Positions 10,608-20,809 of a stretch of DNA of 64,000 nt are shown here, piece after piece. Location of the stretch: assembly GCF_000633255.1 (NCBI RefSeq), contig NZ_AYMJ01000011.1:124001-188000 (forward strand). The letters are read 5' to 3'. Under the pieces are notes generated by a model, which ran no database searches, had not been told where the DNA came from, and saw only the letters and a program-made list of their open reading frames with translations. The position numbers were made by a program, and so were the translations under genes. The stretch comes from Pseudomonas sp. H1h. Its GTDB lineage: Bacteria > Pseudomonadota > Gammaproteobacteria > Pseudomonadales > Pseudomonadaceae. Position 1 is the first letter of the stretch; every line of letters begins with the position of its first letter.

Positions 10608-12686
10608 TCAGAGCACCGCCTGCTGCGCACTGACGATGCTCTGCATGAAGCGATCCGCCGGCATCGGATGCCCCAGCAGATAGCCCTGCAACGAATCACA
10701 GCCCAGTTTCGTGAGGAAATCCTGCTGCACACCGGTCTCCACGCCTTCGGCGACGATCCGCAAACCCAGCGCCTGACCCAACGCGACAATCGCCGAGACA
10801 ATCGCCGCGTCATCACTGTCATGCTCAAGATCGCGGACAAAACCGCGGTCGATCTTCAACTCGTTGGCCGGCAAGCGTTTGAGGTACATCAAACTCGAAT
10901 AGCCGGTGCCGAAATCGTCGATCGACAGATCAACGCCCATGTCCGACAACTCCTGCAACACCGTCATGCTCGCATCGGCGTCGCTCATGGCCGTGGTCTC
11001 GGTGATTTCCAGGGTCAGGCTGTTGGCCGGCAAATGGTGCGTCGCCAGCGCCTTCGCCACGCTCTGCACCAGTCCCGCGTGGCAAAACTGCAACGCCGAG
11101 AGGTTCACCGCGATACGCCAATCGGTGTAACCGAGCACGTACCATTCGCGCATCTGCCGGCAGGCCTCGTTGAGCACCCACTCACCGATGGCGATGATCA
11201 CGCCGGTCTTCTCTGCCAGATCGATGAACTTGTCCGGCAGCAACATGCCTTGGATCGGGTGCTGCCAGCGCAGCAACGCTTCGGCGCCGACCGGACGGCC
11301 ATTGGCGGCATCGAACTTGGGCTGGTAATGCAGGCTGAACTGATTGTGCTCCAGCGCGGCGCGAAGATCCTGCAACAGTTGCAGTTGCTTGCGGGCGTTG
11401 TTGTTCATCGAGGCGTCGAAGAAACTGTAGCCGTTTTTGCCGCCACCCTTGGCGTGATACATCGCCGCGTCGGCATTCATCAACAGTTCCTGGGCGTTGT
11501 GACCATTGCCCGGGTACAGGGCGATGCCGACGCTGGCGGAAATCTGCAGGTCATGGTCGGCCACGCAGAACGACCGGGCGATCAAGCCGACCTGGCGGGC
11601 CGCCAGGCTCAGGGCATCGTTGGGCTCGGTCAGGCGCACCAGCAGGACGAACTCATCGCCACCGATCCGCGCCAGCGTGTCCTGACTGCGCAAGTCTTCG
11701 CGCAGACGCACCCCGACTTCGCGCAGCAACTGGTCACCCATGTGGTGGCCAAACGCATCGTTGACCGGTTTGAAACCATCCAGATCGATGAACATCAACG
11801 CAAAACACCCGCCCTGCTCCTCGACCTTTTTCATCGCCTGATTGATCCGGTCGTCCAGCAGCATGCGGTTCGGCAGGCCGGTCAGGGTGTCGTGCAGCGC
11901 CAGTTGCGTCAGCTCGCGGTTGGCCAGGGTCAGCGAATGCGCCAGATCGGCAGTGCGCGCTTCGAGGCGAGCATCGAGAATCGAGGTCAGCAAGGCAATC
12001 GACAGCACCGCCAGCGTGGTGATCAGTACCAGACTGTCGAGGCCGTTGCCCTTGAGCCCGTTGAGCGTCGCGCCACAAAAACTGCCATCGGGAAACTGCG
12101 CGGCGGCCATGCCGGTGTAATGCATGCCGACAATCGCAATGCCCATGATCACCGCCGCGCCGCCACGGATCAGGCGCACATAAGGCGAGTGCTGGCGCAG
12201 GCGAAAGGCGATCCATAACGCCGCCGCCGAAGCACCGACCGCGATCAGCAATGAGGCGCCGAACAGCGTCGGGTCGTAATCGATCCCCGGGGTCATGCGC
12301 AGCGCTGCCATGCCGGTGTAATGCATGGCACTGATCCCGGCGCCCATGATCAACGCACCGAAAGCCAGTTGCAGAACCGGCAGTTTCGGCTGGCTGACCA
12401 GCCACAAGGCAAACCCGCAGGACAGCACTGCAATCAGCAGCGACAGTGCAGTAATCGTGATGTCGTAGCCCAGGTCGATCGGCAGCTTGAACGCGAGCAT
12501 GCCGATGAAATGCATCGACCACACGCCGACGCCCATCGCCAGCGCGCCGCCCGCCGTCCAGAAATGCACCGCGCGCCCACGGGCGGTGGCGATGCGCCCG
12601 GTCAGATCGAGCGCTGTATACGACGCCAGAATCGCCACGCACAGCGAAATGAAAACCAGAGTGAAGGAATAATTACCGATGAGCAT
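10608..12686 (-). CDS. mucR: MHYT-GGDEF-EAL c-di-GMP protein, MucR-like
   Basis: An inner-membrane protein of 692 residues with three parts. The N-terminal MHYT sensor has about seven membrane helices (1-250) and the repeated MHFIG, MHYTGMA, MHYTGMA. The diguanylate cyclase domain has an intact GGDEF at residues 342-346, preceded by an RSQD inhibitory site five residues upstream. The EAL phosphodiesterase domain starts with EALLRW at E469 and has EITETT, DDFGTGYSSL and KIDRGFV. Both catalytic sites look complete. The architecture and length match P. aeruginosa MucR, which feeds alginate production; MHYT is proposed to bind copper and sense O2, CO or NO. The frame is open 61 codons further upstream, but MLIGNYSF fits the family start. 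Confidence 0.92.
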   Translation of the reverse strand: MLIGNYSFTLVFISLCVAILASYTALDLTGRIATARGRAVHFWTAGGALAMGVGVWSMHFIGMLAFKLPIDLGYDITITALSLLIAVLSCGFALWLVSQPKLPVLQLAFGALIMGAGISAMHYTGMAALRMTPGIDYDPTLFGASLLIAVGASAAALWIAFRLRQHSPYVRLIRGGAAVIMGIAIVGMHYTGMAAAQFPDGSFCGATLNGLKGNGLDSLVLITTLAVLSIALLTSILDARLEARTADLAHSLTLANRELTQLALHDTLTGLPNRMLLDDRINQAMKKVEEQGGCFALMFIDLDGFKPVNDAFGHHMGDQLLREVGVRLREDLRSQDTLARIGGDEFVLLVRLTEPNDALSLAARQVGLIARSFCVADHDLQISASVGIALYPGNGHNAQELLMNADAAMYHAKGGGKNGYSFFDASMNNNARKQLQLLQDLRAALEHNQFSLHYQPKFDAANGRPVGAEALLRWQHPIQGMLLPDKFIDLAEKTGVIIAIGEWVLNEACRQMREWYVLGYTDWRIAVNLSALQFCHAGLVQSVAKALATHHLPANSLTLEITETTAMSDADASMTVLQELSDMGVDLSIDDFGTGYSSLMYLKRLPANELKIDRGFVRDLEHDSDDAAIVSAIVALGQALGLRIVAEGVETGVQQDFLTKLGCDSLQGYLLGHPMPADRFMQSIVSAQQAVL

Positions 12687-12882
12687 GGGAATTCTCGCAA
12701 CCACCCGCGCCGTACTGCGTCCATTCTCGGCCGGGCAAATGCGGCGATTGTACTGATTGCGCAGAAGAACGCACTGACAAAGTAAGCATTTTGCCATCAA
12801 CCCGATGAAACGCTTGTTTGATCGTTCTGCAAGGCTCTGGCCCGGGCCTTGTCCCGACGATTTGTGCAATCTGCAAGATCAA

Positions 12883-12972
12883 TGTGGGAGCCAGCCTGTT
12901 CGCGAAAAAGCCGTCAGGTTCAACGCAGATGTCGACTGAACTGACGCCTTCGCGAGCAGGTTCGCTCCCACA
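12883..12972. repeat. REPIN after opmB
   Basis: Inverted REPs at 12883-12906 and 12949-12972, both with substitutions from the consensus (tgtgggagcc.., ..aggttcgctccc). It lies 19 bases past the opmB stop and may protect the 3' end of the efflux mRNA. Confidence 0.88.
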
Positions 12973-12991
12973 GATATTGCGTTACCGCAGA

Positions 12992-14461
12992 TCAGCGATT
13001 GTCGCTGACGTCGAGTTGTCCATCCCAGCCACCGCCCAGCGCGGCAATCAATTGCACGCTGGCAATCAAGCGGCTCTGCAGAATATTGAGCACCGTGCGT
13101 TCGTTGTTCAGCGCAGTGGCTTGTACCACCACTACATCGATGTAGGCGATCAATCCGGCCTTGTACTGGTTCTGGGTCAGGCGCAACGAATCGCGCGCGG
13201 CATCCAGCGCTTCCTGACGCACCGCCGCTTCGTCTTCATACACCTTCAATTGCACCAGATAGTTTTCCACCTCGCGGAAGCCGTCGAGCACAGTCTGGCG
13301 GTACTTGGCGACAGTCTGGTCATACACCGCTTCGGTGCGATCGACTTCGGCCGAGCGAATACCTCCGTCGAAGATCGGCAAGTCCAGTTTCGGACCGACC
13401 GACCAGAAGCGGTTGGGCAGGCTGAACAGGTCTTTCGAGGTACTGCTGCTGTAGCCGCCGCTCATGCTCAGGGTCAGGTCCGGGTAGTACGCAGCCTTCG
13501 CCACGCCAATATTGGCGTTGGCGGCGATCACCGAGCGCTCGGCCGAGGCGATGTCCGGACGCCGCTCCAGCAGTTGCGACGGCAAGCTCAGGGGAATCTG
13601 CGGCAGGTTCGGAATGTTCTGCGTCTCAGCGATGCTGAACTCGGCCGGCGCCTGCCCGGTCAGTACCGCGATAGCGTTTTCGAACTGCGCGCGCTGCCAG
13701 ATCAGATCGACCAGATCGCCTTGAGTACTTTTCAACTGGGTCTGCGCCTGGGCCACCGCATCACGCCCGGAGATCCCGGCGCGGTACTGGTTCTGGGTCA
13801 TTTGCAGCGATTTCTCGTACGCCGCCACCGTCGATTCAAGCAAGCGCTTCTGTTGATCGATGACGCGCAACTGCAGGTAGTTCTGCACCAGGTCCGATTG
13901 CTGGCTCAGACGCATCGCCGCCAGATCGGCAAAGCTTGCCTGGGCGCTGGCTTCGTTGGCTTCAAGCCCACGGCGCAGCTTGCCCCAGACGTCCGCTTCC
14001 CAACTGACGCCCAATTGCGCGTTATAGGTGTCGCGAATCCCGCTGGAGGAGCTGCTCAGGCTGGAACTGCTGCTGCCGGTGCCCTGGCTGGAGCGGGTCT
14101 TGCCCACACTCAGGTCGACATTCGGGTAGAACGCCCCGCGGGCACTGCGCACCAGGGCCTGGGCCTGGCGGTACTGGGCTTCGGACTGGGCGACGGTCTG
14201 GTTGGCGTTGTTGAGCCTCGCGACCAGAGCGTTGAGTTGCTGATCACCATACAGCTCCCACCAGGCGCCGCGGGCCAGTGAGTCACTGGGGTTGGCCTGA
14301 CGCCAGCCCTTGGCTTCCTTGTATTGCGCGACGTCAGCGGTCTGCGGACGCTGATAGTCCGGGCCGACAGCGCAGGCACTGAGCATCGCCACGCACAGCG
14401 ACAGGCTCAACAAACGCGAGCCCCGGACAGTGGCCAGATTGATAAGCGAACGGTCAGTCAT
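12992..14461 (-). CDS. opmB: RND efflux outer-membrane lipoprotein, OpmB-type (NodT family)
   Basis: A 489-residue outer-membrane channel of the NodT/OprM family. The signal peptide ends in a lipobox (AMLSAC, Cys near residue 30) followed by AVGPDYQRP, the standard start of these trimeric exit ducts. Two repeated efflux-protein halves follow, each with a coiled-coil hairpin (for example RAQFENAIAVLTGQAP). The start codon overlaps the muxC stop (ATGA), and it is the last gene of the four-gene tripartite pump operon. Order and relatedness match P. aeruginosa MuxABC-OpmB (PA2528-PA2525). A serine-rich patch near residues 135-150 (SSQGTGSSSSS) is low-complexity. Confidence 0.93.
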   Translation of the reverse strand: MTDRSLINLATVRGSRLLSLSLCVAMLSACAVGPDYQRPQTADVAQYKEAKGWRQANPSDSLARGAWWELYGDQQLNALVARLNNANQTVAQSEAQYRQAQALVRSARGAFYPNVDLSVGKTRSSQGTGSSSSSLSSSSSGIRDTYNAQLGVSWEADVWGKLRRGLEANEASAQASFADLAAMRLSQQSDLVQNYLQLRVIDQQKRLLESTVAAYEKSLQMTQNQYRAGISGRDAVAQAQTQLKSTQGDLVDLIWQRAQFENAIAVLTGQAPAEFSIAETQNIPNLPQIPLSLPSQLLERRPDIASAERSVIAANANIGVAKAAYYPDLTLSMSGGYSSSTSKDLFSLPNRFWSVGPKLDLPIFDGGIRSAEVDRTEAVYDQTVAKYRQTVLDGFREVENYLVQLKVYEDEAAVRQEALDAARDSLRLTQNQYKAGLIAYIDVVVVQATALNNERTVLNILQSRLIASVQLIAALGGGWDGQLDVSDNR

Positions 14462-17400
14462 AGCGGAGTTTCCAGTGCGGCGTCAGTACGCACGCCACGC
14501 CACTTGTTGAAGCGGTGGCGCAGCTTGTCGAGATAGAGGTAAACCACCGGAGTGGTGTAAAGGGTCAACACCTGGCTGAAGATCAGCCCGCCGATGATAG
14601 TCAGGCCCAGCGGCTGACGCATTTCCGCGCCCTCGGCGCGACTGAGCAGCAACGGCAAGGCGCCGAGGATCGCCGCCAGGGTGGTCATCAGAATCGGTCG
14701 CAGCCGTTGCAGACAGGCGCTGCGGATCGACTCCAGTGGCGACAGGCCCTGATGACGCTCCAGTTGCAGCGCCAGGTCGATCATCAGGATCGCGTTTTTC
14801 TTCACCACCCCGATCAACAGGAACAACCCGAGCAACGAGATCAGGCTGAACTCGCCGCCCAGTGCATAGATCGACAGCAACGCGCCGACCCCGGCCGATG
14901 GCAACGTCGACAGAATCGTCAGCGGGTGAATGTAGCTTTCATACAGCACCCCAAGCACCAGATACACCGCCAGCAGCGCACCGAGGATCATGAACGGCTG
15001 GCTCTTCTGGGTCGCGGCAAAGGCGTCGGCGGTACCGGCCATTTTCGCGATCACGTCTTCCGGCAAACCAACCTTGGCAATCGCCCGCTCGATCGCCGCG
15101 CTGCCCTGCTCCACCGTCACCCCTTCGGCCATGTCGAAGGCAATGCTTTCGGAGGCGAACTGGCCTTCGTGGCTGACCCGGTCGTCTTCCAGGCTGTTTT
15201 CGTAGTGGGCGATGGTCGACAACGGAATCCGTGCACCGTCAGCGGTAATCACGTGCACCTGGTTGAGGGTCACCGGATCCTGCGCGTACTTCGGATTGAC
15301 CTCCATCACCACCTGATACTGGTTGAGGCTGTCGTAGATGGTCGAGATCTGCCGCTGACTGTAGGCGTTGTTCAGCACTGCCGTGACCATGTTCATGTCG
15401 ACCCCGAGGCGCTTGGCCTGATCGCGGTCGACAATCAGCGTCACCTGCTGCGCACCGCGCCCTTCACGGGCATCGATGGCCGTCAGCTCAGGCAGTGCGC
15501 GCAATGCAGCGACGACTTTCGGGTACCACTCGCGCAACGCCCCCAGATCACCGCTTTGCAGGATGTAGCTGTATTGCGAGGTGGTCTGCTCGCGACCACC
15601 GCCGAACTGCAGGTCCTGGTCTGCCATCAGCATCAGTTGAGCACCGGGAACCTTGGGCATTTCCTTGCGCAGACGCTCGATGACCTTCTGTGCCGAGAGG
15701 TTGCGTTCCTTGATCGGTTTCAGGCGTACCAGCATGAAGGCATTGTTGGTGCCGTTGGTGCCACCGATGAACCCGGCTACGCTCTCGACCGCTTCGTCCT
15801 TGAGCACGGCGCGGCGGAAGGTTTCCATTTTCGGCTGCATCACGCTGAACGACAGGCCGTCGTCGCCGCGCACGAAACCGATCAACTGGCCGGTGTCCTG
15901 CTGCGGCATGAATGTCTTGGGCACCACCACGTACAGCGCGACGTTGACCCCGACCGTGATGATCAGGCTGAGCAAGGTGAGACGTCGATGGCGCAACACC
16001 CAGTCGAGGCTGGTGGCGTACTTGCCGACCATCCAGTCATTGGTCTTGCGACTCCAGCGTTGCAGGCGGTTTTCCTGCCCGGGCGTGTGCGGCTTGAGCC
16101 AGCGTGCGCAGAGCATCGGCGTCAGGGTCAGCGAGACCACCAGCGACACCACGATCGCCGCCGCCAGGGTGATGGAGAATTCGCGGAACAGGCTCTCGAC
16201 AATCCCGCCCATGAACAGAATCGAGAGGAACACCGCCACCAGCGACACGTTCATCGACAGCAGGGTGAAACCGACTTCCTTGGCCCCGAGATACGCAGCC
16301 TTCATCGGTTTGATGCCGTCGTCGATGTGCCGGGAGATGTTCTCCAGCACCACAATGGCATCGTCCACCACCAGTCCGGTGGCCAGGATCAGCGCCATCA
16401 GCGACAGGTTGTTCAGCGAAAAGCCATACAGGTACATCACCGCGAAGGTGCCGACCAGCGACACCGGCACCGCCAGCGTCGGAATCAGCGAAGCACGGAA
16501 GTTACCGAGAAACAGGAACACCACCAGAATCACCAGCGCCACGGCGATCAGCAGAGTCATTTCCGCTTCGTGCAGGGTGGCCTTGATCACCGGCGAACGG
16601 TCCATCGCCAGATTCAGCTTCACGCTGGCCGGCAGCACCGCTTGCAGGGCTGGCAACTGCGCCTTGATCTCGTTGACCGTCTCGATGATGTTGGCGCCGG
16701 CCTGGCGGTTGATCACCAGCAGCACCGCCGCGTCATCGTTGAAGAAGCCGCTGTTGTAACGGTCCTCGACGCCGTCGCTGACCTTGGCCACGTCTTTCAG
16801 ACGCAGGGCCGCGCCGTTGTTGTAGTGGATGATCAGCGATTCGTAATCCTTGGCCTTCTCCAACTGGTCGTTGGCCTGGATCTGCCACAGGCGCTCGCCG
16901 TCTTCGACCGAGCCTTTGGGCCGGCGCACATTGGCCCCGGCGATGGTCTTGCGTACATCGTCGAGGGCTACGCCGTACTGATTCAGCGCCTGCGGTTCGA
17001 GTTCGATACGTACCGCCGGCAGCGAACTGCCACCGATCTGCACTTCACCCACGCCCTGCACCTGAGACAGGCTCTGGGACAGAATGGTCGAAGCCAGATC
17101 ATAGAGCTGGCCTTTTTCCAGCACATCCGAAGTCAGCGACAGCACCATGATCGGCGCCTGCGACGGGTTGACCTTCTTGTAGGTCGGCATGCTGCGCATC
17201 CCGCTCGGCAACAGGTTGCGCGAAGCGTTGATCGCCGCCTGCACCTCGCGCGCGGCGCCGTTGATGTCGCGGTCGAGGTCGAATTGCAGAATGACCCGGG
17301 TCGAACCCTGGCTGGAGCGGCTGCTCATGGTGTTGACGCCGGCAATCGCACCGAACGAGCGTTCCAGCGGCGTGGCCACCGTGGACGCCATTACCTCGGG

Positions 17401-17574
17401 ACTGGCGCCGGGCAGACTGGCCTGAACCACGATCACCGGGAAATCCATTTGTGGCAGCGGTGACACCGGCAACAGACCGAAGCTGACGCCACCCAGGAGC
17501 ATGATCGCCAGGCTCAGAAGCATCGTCGCGACCGGGCGCTTGATGAAAGGACCGGAGAGGTTCATTGACCGCAA
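14458..17574 (-). CDS. muxC: RND multidrug efflux transporter subunit MuxC (MdtC-like)
   Basis: A 1,038-residue inner-membrane RND transporter with the twelve-helix, two-large-loop layout. The proton-relay aspartate pair is visible in GLVVDDAIVVLENI, the N-terminus MNLSGPFIKRPVATMLL is typical, and the C-terminal half repeats helix seven ([19 protein letters not shown]). It should pair with MuxB as a heteromultimeric pump, as MdtB and MdtC do. In P. aeruginosa this pump affects novobiocin, aztreonam, macrolide and tetracycline susceptibility. It is separated from muxB by 133 bases containing a REPIN, unusual inside this otherwise overlapping operon. Confidence 0.95.
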   Translation of the reverse strand: MRSMNLSGPFIKRPVATMLLSLAIMLLGGVSFGLLPVSPLPQMDFPVIVVQASLPGASPEVMASTVATPLERSFGAIAGVNTMSSRSSQGSTRVILQFDLDRDINGAAREVQAAINASRNLLPSGMRSMPTYKKVNPSQAPIMVLSLTSDVLEKGQLYDLASTILSQSLSQVQGVGEVQIGGSSLPAVRIELEPQALNQYGVALDDVRKTIAGANVRRPKGSVEDGERLWQIQANDQLEKAKDYESLIIHYNNGAALRLKDVAKVSDGVEDRYNSGFFNDDAAVLLVINRQAGANIIETVNEIKAQLPALQAVLPASVKLNLAMDRSPVIKATLHEAEMTLLIAVALVILVVFLFLGNFRASLIPTLAVPVSLVGTFAVMYLYGFSLNNLSLMALILATGLVVDDAIVVLENISRHIDDGIKPMKAAYLGAKEVGFTLLSMNVSLVAVFLSILFMGGIVESLFREFSITLAAAIVVSLVVSLTLTPMLCARWLKPHTPGQENRLQRWSRKTNDWMVGKYATSLDWVLRHRRLTLLSLIITVGVNVALYVVVPKTFMPQQDTGQLIGFVRGDDGLSFSVMQPKMETFRRAVLKDEAVESVAGFIGGTNGTNNAFMLVRLKPIKERNLSAQKVIERLRKEMPKVPGAQLMLMADQDLQFGGGREQTTSQYSYILQSGDLGALREWYPKVVAALRALPELTAIDAREGRGAQQVTLIVDRDQAKRLGVDMNMVTAVLNNAYSQRQISTIYDSLNQYQVVMEVNPKYAQDPVTLNQVHVITADGARIPLSTIAHYENSLEDDRVSHEGQFASESIAFDMAEGVTVEQGSAAIERAIAKVGLPEDVIAKMAGTADAFAATQKSQPFMILGALLAVYLVLGVLYESYIHPLTILSTLPSAGVGALLSIYALGGEFSLISLLGLFLLIGVVKKNAILMIDLALQLERHQGLSPLESIRSACLQRLRPILMTTLAAILGALPLLLSRAEGAEMRQPLGLTIIGGLIFSQVLTLYTTPVVYLYLDKLRHRFNKWRGVRTDAALETPL

Positions 17575-17597
17575 TCCCCAGCATCACACCGACCCAA

Positions 17598-17687
17598 TGT
17601 GGGAGCGGGCTTGCTCGCGAATGCAATGTGACATTCAACATTGATAGCGACTGATCCAGCGCGTTCGCGAGCAAGTCCGCTCCCACA
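17598..17687. repeat. REPIN inside the mux operon
   Basis: Inverted REPs at 17598-17621 and 17664-17687 between muxB and muxC. The rest of the operon has 4-base overlaps, so this element opens a gap that could alter mRNA stability of the two halves. Confidence 0.9.
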
Positions 17688-17707
17688 AGGGGTATGGGTC
17701 CAGACAG

Positions 17708-20700
17708 TCATACCGCCACCTCATCAGGGTCGGCATTGGTCTTGCCAAAACGCCGGCCCAGGCGGTCGAAATACAGGTAGATCACCGGTGTGGTGAACAG
17801 GGTCAGCACCTGGCTCACCAGCAAACCGCCGACCATCACCAGACCCAGTGGCTGTCGCAACTCAGCCCCGGAACCGGTGGCGAGCATCAACGGCACCGCG
17901 CCGAACAGCGCGGCCAGAGTAGTCATCAGGATCGGCCGGAAGCGCAGCAGCGCCGCCTGATAGATCGCCTGTTCCGGCGCCATGCCCTGGGTGCGTTCGG
18001 CGTCGAGGGCGAAGTCGATCATCATGATCGCGTTCTTCTTGACGATACCGATCAGCAGGATGATGCCGATGATCGCGATCATGCCCAGGTCATTACCGCT
18101 GAGCAGCAAGGCGAGCAAGGCGCCGACCGCCGCCGACGGCAAGGTCGACAGGATGGTGATCGGGTGAATGTAACTCTCGTAGAGCACGCCGAGCACGATG
18201 TACATGGTCACCACCGCCGCCAGAATCAGCAGCAAGGTGCTCGACAGCGAGGCCTGGAACGCTTCGGCTGCGCCCTGGAACTGGGTCTGCACGCCAATCG
18301 GCATGCCGATGTCCTTCTGCACCTGATCGATGATGTCCACCGCGTGCCCCAACGCCACACCGGGTGCGAGGTTGAACGACATCATCACCGCCGGGAACTG
18401 GCCGATGTGGGTGATCGCCAGTTGCGCCTGACGCTCCTCGACGTGGGCCAGACTCGACAGACGCACCTGTGCGCCGTCAGTGGTCTTGACATGAATCTGG
18501 TCCAGCGCCGCCGGCCCGATCGTCTCCCCGGCCTGCGCCTGCAGCACCACACGGTACTGGCTGGCCTGGGTGTAAATGGTCGAGATCTGCCGCTGACCGA
18601 AGGCGTCGTACAGCGCGTCGGTGATGTTCTGCACCGAAACGCCGAGGCGCGAGGCCGCATCGCGATCGATCACCAGATAGACCTGCAGGCCCTTGTCCTG
18701 CAAGTCGCTGGCGACGTCGGTCAGTTCCGCACGCTGGGCCAACGCCTCGACCAGACGCCCGCTCCACTGGCTGAGCAGTTCGGCATCCGGTGACGACATG
18801 CTGAACTGGTACTGGGTACGGCTGACTCGGTCTTCGATGGTCAGGTCCTGCACCGGCTGCATGAACAGGCGGATGCCGACCAGTTTGTCCAGTTGTGGCT
18901 GCAGACGCGCGATCACCTGGGTAGCGCTCAGGTCACGCTGGCCGTGGGGCTTGAGATTGATCAGCAGGCGGCCGCTGTTGAGCGTGGCATTGTCGCCATC
19001 GACGCCGATGTAGGACGAAAGGCTCTCCACTGCCGGATCCTGCAGAATCACTTTGGCCAGCGCCTGCTGACGCTCGCCCATGGCGGCAAAGGAGATCGAC
19101 TGCGGTGCCTCGGAAATGCCCTGGATCACCCCGGTGTCCTGCACGGGGAAGAAGCCCTTGGGCACCACCATGTACAGGAACACAGTCAGCGCCAGTGTGC
19201 CGATGGCCACCAGCAGGGTCAGCGGCTGGTGCTTGAGTACCCACTGCAGCTTGCGCCCGTAAGCGGCGATCATCCAGTCGATGAAGGCACCGCTGGCCCG
19301 GTAGAAACGACCCTGTTCGTGGGCTTCCGGCTCACGCTTGAGCAGTCGCGCGCACATCATCGGGGTCAATGTCAGCGAGACCACCAGGGAAATCAGGATC
19401 GCCACCGCCAGCGTGATGGCGAACTCGCGGAACAGCCGCCCGACCACGTCGGCCATGAACAGCAGCGGAATCAGTACCGCGATCAGCGACAGAGTCAGGG
19501 AAATCAGGGTGAAGCCGATCTGCTTGGCGCCCTTGAGCGCGGCCTGCATCGGGCTGTCGCCCTCTTCGATGAAGCGCGCGATGTTTTCCAGCATCACGAT
19601 CGCATCATCGACCACGAAACCGGTGGCGATGGTCAGCGCCATCAGGGTCAGGTTGTTGACCGAGAACCCGGCCAGGTACATCACGCCAAAGGTACCGATC
19701 AGCGACAGCGGCACCGCCACGGACGGAATGATCGTGGCACTGGCGCGACGCAGGAACAGGAACGTCACCATCACCACCAGCGCGATGGCGATCAGCAGTT
19801 CGTGCTGCACGTCGGTGACCGAGGCGCGGATGGTCTGGGTACGGTCGGTGAGCACGGTGACGTCGAGGCCGGCCGGCAGGTTGTCAGTGATGCTCGGCAA
19901 CAGCGCCTTGATCCGGTCGACCACTTCAATCACGTTGGCGCCTGGCTGCCGCTGGATGTTCAGCAGCACCGCCTGATTTTCGTTGGCCCAGGCGGCCAGA
20001 CGCTCGTTTTCGGCGCCGTCGACGATTTGCGCCACATCCTTGAGCCGCAACGGCGCGCCGTTCTTGTAGGCGAGGATCAGGTTGGCGTAGTCCTTGGGCG
20101 AGGTCAGCTGGTCGTTGGCATCGAGCATCGAGACCCGGGTCGGGCCGTCGAAGTTACCCTTGGGCTGATTGACGTTGGACGCGCCGATCAGGGTGCGCAC
20201 GTCTTCCAGGTTCAGGCTGTTGGCCGCCAGCGCCTCAGGGTTGACCTTGATTCGCACCGCCTGACGCTGCCCGCCGGCAATGCTGACCATGCCGACGCCA
20301 CTGATCTGGGCGATTTTCTGCGCCATGCGTGTGTCGACCAGGTCATTGAGTTTGGGCAGCAACATGGTTTTCGAGGTGATCGCCAGGGTCAGCACCGGGG
20401 TGTCCGCCGGGTTGACCTTGTTGTACACCGGCGGCGCCGGCAAGTCGGTCGGCAGCAGGTTGGTCGCGGCATTGATCGCGGCCTGCACCTGCTGTTCGGC
20501 GACGTCCATGTTGATGTCGAGGCTGAAACGCAGGGTCAGTACCGAAGCACCGCCGGAACTGGTCGAAGCCATTTGCGTCAAGCCCGGCATCTGCCCGAAC
20601 TGGCGTTCGAGCGGTGCGGTCACGGCGCTGGTCATTACGTCCGGGCTGGCGCCGGGGTACAGGGTCATGACGCGGATGGTCGGGTAATCGACCTGCGGCA

Positions 20701-20809
20701 ATGCCGATACCGGCAGCAGCCGATAGGCAATCAGGCCGGCCAGGACAATGGCCAGCATGCTCAGGGTGGTGGCTACCGGACGGAGGATGAACAGCCGCGA
20801 AATGTTCAT
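17708..20809 (-). CDS. muxB: RND multidrug efflux transporter subunit MuxB (MdtB-like)
   Basis: A 1,033-residue RND transporter paralogous to MuxC. It begins [19 protein letters not shown] and carries the aspartate pair in [17 protein letters not shown] and [17 protein letters not shown] at the second repeat. Its ATG overlaps the muxA stop by four bases, indicating translational coupling. The gene order (fusion protein, transporter, transporter, outer-membrane channel) is the Mux/Mdt pattern rather than MexAB-OprM. No local regulator gene lies beside the operon. Confidence 0.95.
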   Translation of the reverse strand: MNISRLFILRPVATTLSMLAIVLAGLIAYRLLPVSALPQVDYPTIRVMTLYPGASPDVMTSAVTAPLERQFGQMPGLTQMASTSSGGASVLTLRFSLDINMDVAEQQVQAAINAATNLLPTDLPAPPVYNKVNPADTPVLTLAITSKTMLLPKLNDLVDTRMAQKIAQISGVGMVSIAGGQRQAVRIKVNPEALAANSLNLEDVRTLIGASNVNQPKGNFDGPTRVSMLDANDQLTSPKDYANLILAYKNGAPLRLKDVAQIVDGAENERLAAWANENQAVLLNIQRQPGANVIEVVDRIKALLPSITDNLPAGLDVTVLTDRTQTIRASVTDVQHELLIAIALVVMVTFLFLRRASATIIPSVAVPLSLIGTFGVMYLAGFSVNNLTLMALTIATGFVVDDAIVMLENIARFIEEGDSPMQAALKGAKQIGFTLISLTLSLIAVLIPLLFMADVVGRLFREFAITLAVAILISLVVSLTLTPMMCARLLKREPEAHEQGRFYRASGAFIDWMIAAYGRKLQWVLKHQPLTLLVAIGTLALTVFLYMVVPKGFFPVQDTGVIQGISEAPQSISFAAMGERQQALAKVILQDPAVESLSSYIGVDGDNATLNSGRLLINLKPHGQRDLSATQVIARLQPQLDKLVGIRLFMQPVQDLTIEDRVSRTQYQFSMSSPDAELLSQWSGRLVEALAQRAELTDVASDLQDKGLQVYLVIDRDAASRLGVSVQNITDALYDAFGQRQISTIYTQASQYRVVLQAQAGETIGPAALDQIHVKTTDGAQVRLSSLAHVEERQAQLAITHIGQFPAVMMSFNLAPGVALGHAVDIIDQVQKDIGMPIGVQTQFQGAAEAFQASLSSTLLLILAAVVTMYIVLGVLYESYIHPITILSTLPSAAVGALLALLLSGNDLGMIAIIGIILLIGIVKKNAIMMIDFALDAERTQGMAPEQAIYQAALLRFRPILMTTLAALFGAVPLMLATGSGAELRQPLGLVMVGGLLVSQVLTLFTTPVIYLYFDRLGRRFGKTNADPDEVAV

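Noticed and set aside
14515..17463. Very long plus-strand open frame (over 900 codons) opposite muxC
   Set aside because: It is an antisense shadow of a high-GC gene; the product is His/Arg/Gln-rich with no domain, and the minus strand encodes a full RND transporter. The same applies to long opposite frames over muxB (18893-21073), treS (16-1782, 2011-3060), glgE (3086-4759), the octaheme gene (42120-44291 minus) and the reductase (46169-48238).
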